Positions 56,061 through 64,000 of a DNA stretch of 64,000 bases are shown piece after piece (position 1 is the stretch's first letter; each line of letters opens with the position of its first letter). This DNA is from Malachius bipustulatus. Its lineage: Eukaryota > Arthropoda > Insecta > Coleoptera > Melyridae. The translations under genes and the position numbers were made by a program. The stretch spans positions 23,878,268 to 23,942,267 of the forward strand of contig OU342639.1 of NCBI GenBank assembly GCA_910589415.1, written 5' to 3'. The notes below the pieces were generated by a model. It did not search any database. It was not told the origin of the DNA and saw only the letters and a program-made list of their open reading frames with translations.

Positions 56061-57155
56061 CGTACTATTCTTTGTGACCGACAGATTTAAATACATTGTA
56101 TGCGCGGTCACGCTGCGCTTTTCGGTATTCTTCTCGGGTCGCGGTGAAAACCCACCCTTAAAAAAACATAGTTATCCTCCACGAGAATCATGCTTAGTTT
56201 AGATTGTATGTTCATCCCCCTTCCAGTTGTAGATGATTTCAAATGAAAAATTATATTGACAGAAACCTAAAATCTCCTATAAATAAGCATACAATTGTTT
56301 TAGTTTTATATGAAGTTGTTCAAAAATACACCTGTAACCTCTTTAATAAGGGATTTGCATGATGAAGTACAGTTAAGGATAAAATAGACCTGCTATAATA
56401 TGATATTGAGTACTTTGCATCGTCTGTTAGATCAAACAATTTACATTTGTGTGAGTATTAAATGCCTATTACCCGGGCTTAAGATATTTTAACCATTTTA
56501 TTTATTCATGCAGTAAATTATAATCGGAGTTGAATATGAAAGCCCTCTAGAATTTAGCTTGAACGTTATCATTACTTCGCATGTAATTGCAGAATTAATT
56601 GCGGCTTTCTATTTATTACCAACTTTGTGAAGATGCTCAATCAGTTTTAAATTCATCATAGCAGAATATCTATTTATATCTGATTTTAGAGCAACCTAGA
56701 GCAAGATTTTCGCATTTGATTTTTTTAGAATCTGCAAAAAAAAAGTGAGCGGAGAAGACGTTGAAGCTGCAATTTAGTTTTAATACCTAATCACAATTTC
56801 AGAGATTCATAAGTTTATTTAGACTGAAATGGGAGATTAACTTCTCTGACCTTAATATGATGGATGTTGAGGTAATAAGTCTACTTTAATCGGATTTACA
56901 TCCTGAGAACTTGCAATCATGTTAAAGTGTTGTGTGAACTCATGCAAAATGTTCTGGCGGCTATTAGAAACTTGTGAAATGAACACTCACCATCGATAAT
57001 TATACAGCAGGAAAATGAAGCGCCACAAAATAAAATTACCAAAGCCATTTGGTACACAACTTTAGCCTACGGACTAGGTAAAATGTCTTGGAGTGGATCT
57101 GGACTAGAAACTAACCGGGAATAAACACATTTAAAAGAAAGCAGAACAAGTACGC
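56061..57155. other. Unassigned AT-rich sequence
   Basis: No feature seen; the end of this stretch may contain unrecognised upstream parts of the copia relic that follows. Confidence 0.35.
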
Positions 57156-57222
57156 GTGGCGCTTTGGCAGTTTCGCAGAAAGATATATGGGGAAGACATG
57201 AGGTCTCTTATACATCATTTCT

Positions 57223-58640
57223 TTGTGGATATGCACTGCTATAGTAAGCCCTATGTTAAGCTCAGTCTTAGCGGCAAACATAACCTCGGGGCACCGGACG
57301 CACCTCGCATTGTGTGGACCAACCTTTACCAGCTACTGCTGGGACATCCATGGAGTGTGTAAAATTTATGCTCTAACGAGGGGAGCTAAAACCTCAATCT
57401 CCCGCCAACTAAAGAAGCTGTGGAGAAAGTTAAACGTGAGGATTGTGGTCAAAGGGTTCAGTCAGCTTCATGGTGTTGACTAAAGTGAAACTCTCATCCC
57501 AGTGGCGAAGATGGAAACGATTCGTTCAGTTATGAGTCTCTCAGCAAGTGAGGAGGTGCAGATGACTCACTTCGATATATCAACAGCATTTTTGTGCGGG
57601 AAACTTGAAGAAACGATTTTTATAAAACAACCACAGGGATGTGAAGCAGACAAGGTGTGATAACTTCAGAAAAGTCTTTACGGACTCAAGCAAGCAGTAC
57701 TTCGATGCTGGAATAAGAGATTAATAGACATGCATTTTAAGGCTAGTGATGCTGACCCATGCCTGTATGTACGAGAAAGAAATGGTAAAAAGCTCATACT
57801 TGTTACTCATGTGGATGATGGCCTTATTGCAGTAACAGATCCACTTTGTCATGAAAAAGGCAGATTATTTATTGAGTCTTGAAAATGAGCGAGGAAAGAG
57901 GCTCATTAAAATAAATCAAAAGAATTATTCTGGAGTGCTTCAATTTTTCAGATTCCAAACAAGTTTCAGCTCCAATGCCTCAAGGCACAGATATTTCCAT
58001 ACCAGGGAAAGACAACAAGTCACCAAGGCTTCCTTAAAGACTGTTGGAGCTCTACTAATGTACCTGATGCTTGTCACGAGACTAGACTTGGCGTAGAGCG
58101 TTGGATTTATGTGAAGAACGCTTGAGAATCCAACTCAAGAGGACGTCGTACGAGTCAAGAGAGTTTTTCGTTACGTGATAGGACCTTTGGACTTTGGAGT
58201 AATATATCGCGGAAACATTGATGCAGGTGTCTTAGAAGTCTATATTGATACAGATTTCGAAGGGTGCATAAAAATTCGGTGCTCAACATCTGGAGTCATT
58301 ACTAAGCATGCGGGAGGAGCAATCTCCTGGCTAAGTCGATGACAAACAGTGGTGGCCACGTCAACAGCTGAAGCAGAAATCATTGCGGCGAATGAGGAAG
58401 CCGTATTAGGGGTGCCACAGAATCGAGAGTTTCAATGCAGAACGAAAAACATTTCAATCAAACACTTTTTCATCCGAAAGAAAGTAACAAAGGGGAAGAT
58501 TGGCGTTTAATAAATTTCCACCATACATCATAACAAAGCCATTTTTTGGAGTTGACGCCTGAAGATTTTGTGTGTGAAGGTGGGTGTAAAAAAGTAATCA
58601 TAGTTCCACGAGTTAGAGGATCTAGGTGCCAATTTTAGTC
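57223..58640 (+). pseudogene. Ty1/copia pol pseudogene (RT and RNase H)
   Basis: Plus-strand conceptual translation with in-frame stops (57481, 57658) and a shift near 57850-58000 gives: KLNVRIVVKGFSQLHGVD, LIPVAKMETIRSVMSLSA, MTHFDISTAFLCGKLEETIF, LQKSLYGLKQA, then LILVTHVDDGLIAV (the catalytic YVDD equivalent, with H for Y), VGALLMYLMLVTRLDLA, KRVFRYVIGPLDFGVIYRG, and RNase H pieces IRCSTSGVITKHAGGAISWL and VVATSTAEAEIIAANEEA, closing with NISIKHFFIRKKVTKGKI. This is the block order of copia RT-RNase H. Gag, protease and recognisable integrase are missing, and no LTRs were found. Nonfunctional. Confidence 0.88.
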
Positions 58641-60538
58641 TTTAAGATGTATGGAATTTATGTGGAATGATCTCTATGATGTGTTTTAGAATATGAATTT
58701 TATATGGAGTTACTTCATATTATTATTTTTTTAAACATTATGAAACAACTCTTTTTATTTTTATTTTGCATCTTGTATATGATACATGTGGGAAATAAGA
58801 AGAATATAATTCCGTTGAAATTCCCCCTTTTAAGCAAGTATAGAGCTGTATAAAATATTTTAAATTCCTCCTTTGTCTTTTAATCTCCACATCGACAAAT
58901 TAAAGTGTGGTTTTCTGGGATATCTTACGTATCAGAGATTAAATAATGCCAGCCTTTAAACAGAACTCGGGAAGTTTAGCGAGCTGAATGGGATTCCCTT
59001 CCAGCGATTATAGTATGCTTGATTCATATTGAAATAGGAAAACATGGAAATAGGAGAATCACAATTTGAAAGGGATTGTTCTCTGTGTGCGTTTTGACTT
59101 AATATTCGTGGAATAAATTGGGATCGATATTTCCCGCAGGAAATTCTTTATTGCCGGTGGTAGAATGTACTGAAATTGAATTAAATGTTTCAAGTATTTC
59201 AATGTCATTTCGTGTCATTGTCTTATAACAATTATTTGTGTTTTCGATACTCATTTGTTCTTGTATTTACCAGGGGGAGAATCCTGGGGCTGCAAAAATT
59301 ATGTGTCTTTAATTACGCAATACGGGCACGATTCTCGACAGAGCTATTGAATATATTGAATCATTTCATGATATTTTCAAATAAACGAGATTTTTGATCA
59401 TTGTCCTATCGTGGATCATATTATGCGCTTCTGCGCTGAAGCTCATTAAATGCACTTGAGTGAAAAAAGTTAACAAACCTCGATATTCTGATCTGATTTA
59501 GACTATAAGTCAGATTTTGTTGGCAGTATCAAATGAAATTTTCGACTAGTGTCAAAAAATATGATTATCGCGAGCTCATAGCGCGGCTCTCCGCAGTATC
59601 TGCGTCACTTGCCTGCCATGTAGCTTGACAAATAATAAACTCTTCTGAAATGCTGAGGATTTCTAGCTTGTGCTATCCCTCTCACTCACAATCGAATTAG
59701 TCTCTTAATTAGTGTTATAGTTAGAGTAAAACATTCGTTTAATATACGTAAATCCTACGTTAGTTTGACCCATTTTACTAAATATAGACTTAACCTGATA
59801 ATTTAAAAATCTTTTTTTTACCGATTTCGTTCAAAAAACCTCAATTTAACTCGAATCCTAAATCTTAAATAGAATTAGTGGGGTTGTTGATCGCGGAGGT
59901 GTAAATTCCTGGTCCTTTAGTTAGGAACAAGAAGTGAATATGACCTGAATCCGTGTATAATGGGATAAGCTGTATTGCATTCCAGTGGTACTAATATTGA
60001 TAGGTGACGATAGCAAGTCCAGTAACGAGGTTATCATCGGATAAAGCTAATGATATTCAAGCGATAATTGAAAACGGTCGTGGTGCGCCATATGTGGAAG
60101 CTGGTAAATTAGCAGTGCACGGGAGCGTCTCCTGAGGATGCGCCCGAGCATTATCTCATAAGTTATTTAAGGGAATCACTACTATATTAAATACTTGCTC
60201 TACTTAGATCCAGAAAATTTCATTACACACCTTAAATGGACTAAATCTCCTAGTATATAATATTTAACTAGAGACTAATTACGACAGGCTGCCTTCTAGT
60301 ATAAATTCATGAATAATAATGTAGGCACCTATATGAAAAATGTTTCCACGTTCCGTTTAATCATTTCATATCCCGAGTGTTTAATTATTTCGGTTTTCCT
60401 AATCTAACCTCTCTCTTGATATCATTAATTTTTTTTAATAACTGCCGTATGCAAGCATGCGATTAAAAATTATGTAATAGGACAAAAGATAACTTCAGTA
60501 GGAACAAGAGATCGAGGTAAGCTGTTGGTTCAATTAAT
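58641..60538. other. Unassigned AT-rich sequence
   Basis: No recognisable element ends, frames of note or RNA motifs. Small frames (59185-59397 and others) are not convincing. Confidence 0.4.
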
Positions 60539-60780
60539 ATACAGGGTGCTAACCAGGAATTGGCGTTTACTTGTAAAGAAATATTTTTTACACTTTCAAT
60601 GTAAAAAATATGTAAACGATGTAAAGAATATGCAAACAATGCAAAGAATGTAAACAATGGTGTCAGCGGTCCCTGTCACTCATGTCAGTGGTGTCATTGC
60701 TGATAAAAGTTTCACACGTCAAACGTACACAAGTTAGGTTTACAGGGTGATTCATGACTAATGCGACGTAGGTAAATGCC
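60539..60780. repeat. Fragments with CAGGGTG termini and a short tandem repeat
   Basis: TACAGGGTGCTAACCAGG at 60541 and TACAGGGTGATTCATGAC at 60742 resemble foldback left ends without visible partners. At about 60598-60660 there is a degenerate 14-17-bp tandem repeat built on ATGTAAA.AATG-type units. Confidence 0.45.
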
Positions 60781-60879
60781 AGGTAGGAGACATCGAGGCA
60801 AGTGTAAATCTATGACAATTTTTTTTTTCTGCCAAATGGTACGAAGATACAGGTTTTCTATGTTTGGGCTTAAATTTTA

Positions 60880-61725
60880 AACGACGATATCTTTGCCGGT
60901 TGGATGAAAACCAACAAAATTTACCACAAACATTTTCCTACCCAATGACTTATCGGCGAATTGAAAGCCTATAACCGTACTTGAAAGGAATGGTTTACAC
61001 TGTTTTGACAGAAAAGCAAATTTTCTGATGGACTTTCGAAAAAAAAACGGCATCGGATTCGTAAAGTACAGGAAAAAAGCTATGAAATGAGCTTTTAAAT
61101 CGAACGGACACTTCGACCAGTTTCGCAAAATAAGATCAAAATAAGAACTTTTGCCAACTTAAACTTTGATTTTCAATTTTGCCATACAAATTGTTTATAA
61201 TATCCTTGAAAAGTCATTGAGAATCATTCCAAAAGCCGAGATACTGCGAATTTACGGGATAGCCTATTGCCAGTCTTTTAAATCTCATAACCAGGGCCGT
61301 ACTCGGAGAAAAATTGTTCGCGTCTTTTTTTTTTAAAGAAAAGCACATTTTTAGATCGGCTTTCGGAAAGACATCATCGGATTCGAAGAGTGTAGAGCAA
61401 AAATTATATAAAATGAGCTTTTTAATTCGAACGGCACACTTCGAATAGATTCAAAAAATAGATAAAAATAAGAACTTTGTACTGCATTTTTACAATCGGT
61501 TTTTGTGAAGCTGGTCGAAGTATGTCATGCGATTTGAGAAGCTCATTTCATAGCGTTTTTACTGAAGACTCGGAATCCGATGACGTTTTCGCCAAAAACT
61601 TAATCGACAAATGAGCTTTTTTTTTAAATGCGATCAAAATTTTCTCCAAGTACGGCCCTGGTTTCTAGATTTAAAAGTCTGGAAATAGGCTATCCCGTAA
61701 ATTTGCTGTATATCAGCTTTTAAAA
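60880..61725. mobile_element. Foldback with an extra direct copy of one arm
   Basis: Arms at about 61235-61475 and 61490-61725 are inverted copies: ACGGGATAGCCTATTGCCAG, AGGGCCGTACTCGGAGAAAA and ATCATCGGATTCGAAGAG each have complements on the right. A further direct, diverged copy of part of the left arm lies at about 60990-61150 (GGCATCGGATTCGTAAAG, AAATGAGCTTTTAAATCGAA). No target duplication identified. Confidence 0.6.
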
Positions 61726-61749
61726 TGGATTTTTTTCGGCGGCAAGGAC

Positions 61750-62240
61750 ATTTTCCAAGTTTTCCAATTCCCGGGTTTGTGTATAACTTTTCCGATATCG
61801 TCATTCTTTGTGAAGAGTTCTTTCTTCGAAATCCTGCAAAAACTGCCACAAGACATTCAAAAGATGACTCAAGTTTGAGGTAAATCGATTTTTCTCATTA
61901 CAAAAAAGGTCACCCAATCGTGGATTGTGCAAAGTATTTCCAAAGTTTTTGCAACCTCTTTATCTGATAGGCGATTGGTCTTTCCACTTCTCTTTAGGCC
62001 ATTAGATGTTATTTAAAACATTTTTACTGGTACGGTAGAATTCTCTCTAGTCTCTTGTAATCACTGACTTCACTGACATTCTCTGAGATCTAGTGCTCAT
62101 ATTAGATCTACTGTAACCTCTTTTTACTTTCCTCTGAAAAAACGGTAAAGAAACGTTGTTGCAGGAAAACAGCTTAGCATGTACATGCGATTGTTTAAAA
62201 TGACTTATTTATACTATAGAACGCTTAAAACAACATTGTC
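61750..62240 (+). repeat. Partial copy of the family W foldback arm
   Basis: Matches 48440-48870 in the same orientation: GATATCGTCATTC, TAAATCGATTTTTCTCATTAC, AAAAAAGGTCACCCAAT, TTGCAACCTCTTTATCTGATAGG and CATGCGAT all recur in order with substitutions. Confidence 0.7.
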
Positions 62241-62408
62241 TTGTAACTGAAAAGTCAATTTTTGCAGATTTTAGTGTATTTTTTAATAAAAAAATACACT
62301 ATTGAGGACGACATCACTTTTCTAAAATCACCCAAACTCATCAAATGTCCACCGATCATGACCCCCAGATCACGAAAAAGTGGTTTTCCAAAATTCACCT
62401 GCCCACGA
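62241..62408. repeat. Repeat fragment shared with 55960-56020
   Basis: TAAAATCACCCAAACTCATC at 62322 and the following CCACCGATCATGA match the complement of 55964-56010. Confidence 0.6.
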
Positions 62409-62436
62409 TATATATATATATATATATATTTATATA
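62409..62436. repeat. (TA)n microsatellite
   Basis: About ten TA repeats followed by TTTATATA, directly before the hammerhead palindrome. Similar TA/TTTATATA tracts lie at about 63037-63060 and 63675-63690, beside the two palindromes. Confidence 0.8.
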
Positions 62437-62515
62437 CCTTAATAATAATAACGGACTTGGCTCTTCGAGCTCTCAGGCAGTCTACAAATCAGAGCCTTCC
62501 AAATAATCCTTCGAA

Positions 62516-62562
62516 ATCACAGACGGACCGTTTCGCTCTTATTATGAGCTCATCAGTGTGAT
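62516..62562 (-). ncRNA. Hammerhead ribozyme (type I), left arm
   Basis: Exact inverted copy of the ribozyme at 62871-62917; conserved core CTGATGA is the complement of 62550-62556. Stem I ATCACA/TGTGAT, stem II GCTC/GAGC, and a 3-bp stem III are all preserved. Confidence 0.8.
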
Positions 62563-62870
62563 ATATCGAATAGATACATCTGGAGGATGAATTGCAGACT
62601 GCCATCGGTCTCGAGGTGTTATTAAAATCGTTCATCCGGTTCACAGTGACTCGGAGAACCTAACTACATCTACCGATGGATGACGGAACTACCGACCTGA
62701 CGGCAATAAAAAAAAAAAAATATATAAAAAACGGCAAACTACATTTCCGTCATCCATCGGTAGATGTAGTTAGGTTCTCCGGGTCACTGTGAACCGGATG
62801 AACGATTTTAATAACACCTCGAGACCGATGGCAGTCTGCAATTCATCCTCCAGATGTATCTATTCGATAT

Positions 62871-62917
62871 ATCACACTGATGAGCTCATAATAAGAGCGA
62901 AACGGTCCGTCTGTGAT
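62871..62917 (+). ncRNA. Hammerhead ribozyme (type I), right arm
   Basis: The 5' strand of stem I AUCACA (62871-62876); core CUGAUGA (62877-62883); stem II GCUC (62884-62887) closed by loop AUAAUAA and GAGC (62895-62898); core GAAA (62899-62902). A very short stem III, A-C-G with C-G-U around loop GUC, ends in U62910 and the cleavage-site C62911. The 3' strand of stem I UGUGAU (62912-62917) pairs with 62871-62876. All invariant core bases are present, and the predicted cut lies between 62911 and 62912. A short stem III is typical of Penelope-associated and retrozyme hammerheads. Confidence 0.82.
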
Positions 62918-62997
62918 TTCGAAGGATTATTTGGAAGGCTCTGATTTGTAGACTGCCTGAGAGCTCGAAGAGCCAAGCCCGTTATTATTATTAAGGT

Positions 62998-63136
62998 TTG
63001 TTTTCATACAACGGCTCTGTTAAATATTTTCTAAGTATTTATATTTATATATATATATTTGGACTGAAGTCCAAAAGACTGAAGTATATTTATATATTTA
63101 TAAATTAGTAGTTTATTTCGACTGTCCAGTTATATT
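62998..63136. other. Spacer between the two palindromes
   Basis: AT-rich, with TTTATATATATATATTTGG and TATATTTATATATTTATAAA tracts and a small GGACTGAAGTCC palindrome. No frame. Confidence 0.5.
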
Positions 63137-63674
63137 ATGATATTAGGAATTATTTGGGTTTGCAGTCAATTAAATTAAAGAACACTCTTTTTTCTACGTC
63201 AAGCTTTCGAATTAATTTTAATTCTTCTTCAGGACTATAGAATTTGAGATTAAAATTTAAAGTTTGTAAAAATTATTAACCATAGGACTATTATTGTATA
63301 CATTCAAAGCAACTAACAACAACAAAGATAAAATTACATAACTAATGAAGTTCAATTTCAATTCAGGCCGAAATGATAAAAAAAATTTTAAAAAAATTTA
63401 AAAAAAAAAGATTAGAAAAAACTTTAAAATTTTTTTTATCATTTCGGCCTGAATTGAAATTGAACTTCATTAGTTATGTAATTTTATCTTTGCTGTTAGT
63501 TGCTTTGAATGTATACAATAATAGTCCTATGGTTAATAATTTTTACAAACTTTAAATTTTAATCTCAAATTCTATAGTCCTGAAGAAGAATTAAAATTAA
63601 TTCGAAAGCTTGACGTAGAAAAAAGAGTGTTCTTTAATTTAATTGACTGCAAACCCAAATAATTCCTAATATCA
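63137..63674. mobile_element. 538-bp near-perfect palindrome
   Basis: Arms of ~255 bp (63137-63391 and 63428-63674) are complements with few mismatches (for example AACAACAACAAAG versus the complement of CTTTGCTGTTAGTT). The loop is A-rich. Each arm includes CCTGAAGAAGAATTAAAA and TTCGAAAGCTTGACG, a CTGAnGA...GAAA pattern seen around Penelope-like elements, but a full hammerhead does not close. The small frame 63373-63555 spans the loop and right arm and is not a gene. Confidence 0.75.
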
Positions 63675-64000
63675 TTTTATATATTTATATATTTCATCAA
63701 AAACGCGAAATTACGATTTTAAAAACGCTCCTGTAGCTTTATCTTTGACGATTAGTGAACGAAATTTTGGATCCTTGTAAAACTTTGGGATGATGTTAGA
63801 TTTTCGTTGAAAAAATTTCCAAAAGTCGAGTCACTTCTACAGGATGTCCCTTCAAAATTCCAGAAATCCGGTTCTTGTGGTATCATTTCAGGTCGCAGTT
63901 TTCAATCTAGGAGGCTGAAATTTTTGTAGGAGTAAGATATCCACAAGGAGTGGTCTGGAATTGCACTTGAGCAAAATCGGCCAAGCCGTTTCAAAATGGC
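63675..64000 (+). repeat. Repeat extending past the window end
   Basis: A CAGGATGTCCC-type foldback end at 63839 starts a sequence (TTTTCAATCTAGGAGGCT, GAGTAAGATATCCACAAGG) that matches the complement of 52040-52115. The partner arm is not in the window. 63690-63838 is unassigned. Confidence 0.55.

Larger units (their letters stand above)
62437..62997. mobile_element. 561-bp near-perfect palindrome carrying two inverted hammerhead ribozymes
   Basis: Arms 62437-62690 and about 62742-62997 are complements over ~250 bp with only a few visible mismatches (for example ACGGACTTGG versus CGGGCTTGG, and GACTCGG versus GACCCGG). They surround a ~52-bp loop with an A/T-rich tract. Each arm holds a complete hammerhead ribozyme core, in opposite orientations. 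Such ribozymes are known in the terminal repeats of Penelope-like retroelements and in small animal retrozymes; this palindrome is probably a non-autonomous or dead-end product of such an element. No protein frame and no clear target duplication; TA-rich tracts flank it. Confidence 0.8.

Noticed and set aside
63580..63615. CTGAAGA...CGAAAG pattern in the second palindrome as a hammerhead ribozyme
   Set aside because: The CTGAnGA and GAAA boxes and a 7-bp hairpin between them are present, but an extra A separates the core from stem II, and I could not form stem I or stem III with a valid cleavage triplet.
1..64000. CRISPR arrays, bacterial operons, riboswitches
   Set aside because: Repeat spacing, composition and gene content are those of an arthropod genome; no array of short regular repeats with unique spacers was seen.

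Overview
This window looks like AT-rich nuclear DNA from an arthropod, most probably an insect. The order cannot be fixed from the sequence. I see no bacterial-style gene organisation, no rRNA, no CRISPR and no confident host protein-coding exon. Nearly everything recognisable is transposable-element DNA, set in unassigned AT-rich sequence that is probably intergenic or intronic. The evidence is a complete BEL/Pao LTR retrotransposon, an intact two-ORF LINE with a PHD-finger ORF1, wrecks of at least three other LINEs and one Ty1/copia element, mariner transposase remnants, a tRNA-like SINE family in three copies, and many long foldback (near-palindromic) DNA elements.

Layout. 0-7 kb: a 244-bp palindrome with a 9-bp target duplication; a 1.87-kb foldback element whose core is a ~154-bp tandem repeat with a three-unit higher-order period, also with a 9-bp target duplication and inserted across the edge of an older 276-bp MITE; and a Harbinger-like element. 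7-18 kb: two TA-flanked foldbacks, two SINE copies, and two decayed LINEs on the plus strand. 18.6-30.4 kb (minus strand): an intact PHD/coiled-coil ORF1 plus EN-RT ORF2 LINE, then a full BEL/Pao element with apparently identical 560-bp LTRs and a 5-bp target duplication. 31-38 kb: diverged foldbacks, hAT-type elements (one with a perfect 8-bp duplication that splits a LINE relic), and a mariner deletion derivative. 39.6-40.2 kb: an isolated GC/CpG-rich block with tandem TCAGT initiator-like motifs, the best candidate for a host promoter or first exon. 42-56 kb: several large foldbacks, one carrying a nested SINE, a mariner transposase pseudogene, and small MITEs. 57-58.6 kb: a Ty1/copia pol pseudogene. 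60-64 kb: further foldbacks, ending with two near-perfect 540-560 bp palindromes. The first of these carries a full hammerhead ribozyme core in each arm.

How it fits together. The autonomous-looking elements are the minus-strand LINE and the BEL/Pao element. Their open frames, and the matching BEL LTRs, suggest recent activity. The many non-coding foldbacks mostly have TA or 8-9 bp target duplications, so they were probably mobilised in trans by mariner-, hAT- and Mutator/FB-type transposases. Only mariner transposase remnants are visible here. The most unusual item is the hammerhead-bearing palindrome at 62.4-63.0 kb. The FB-like element with an internal satellite, together with its paralogous empty site, is the next most informative.
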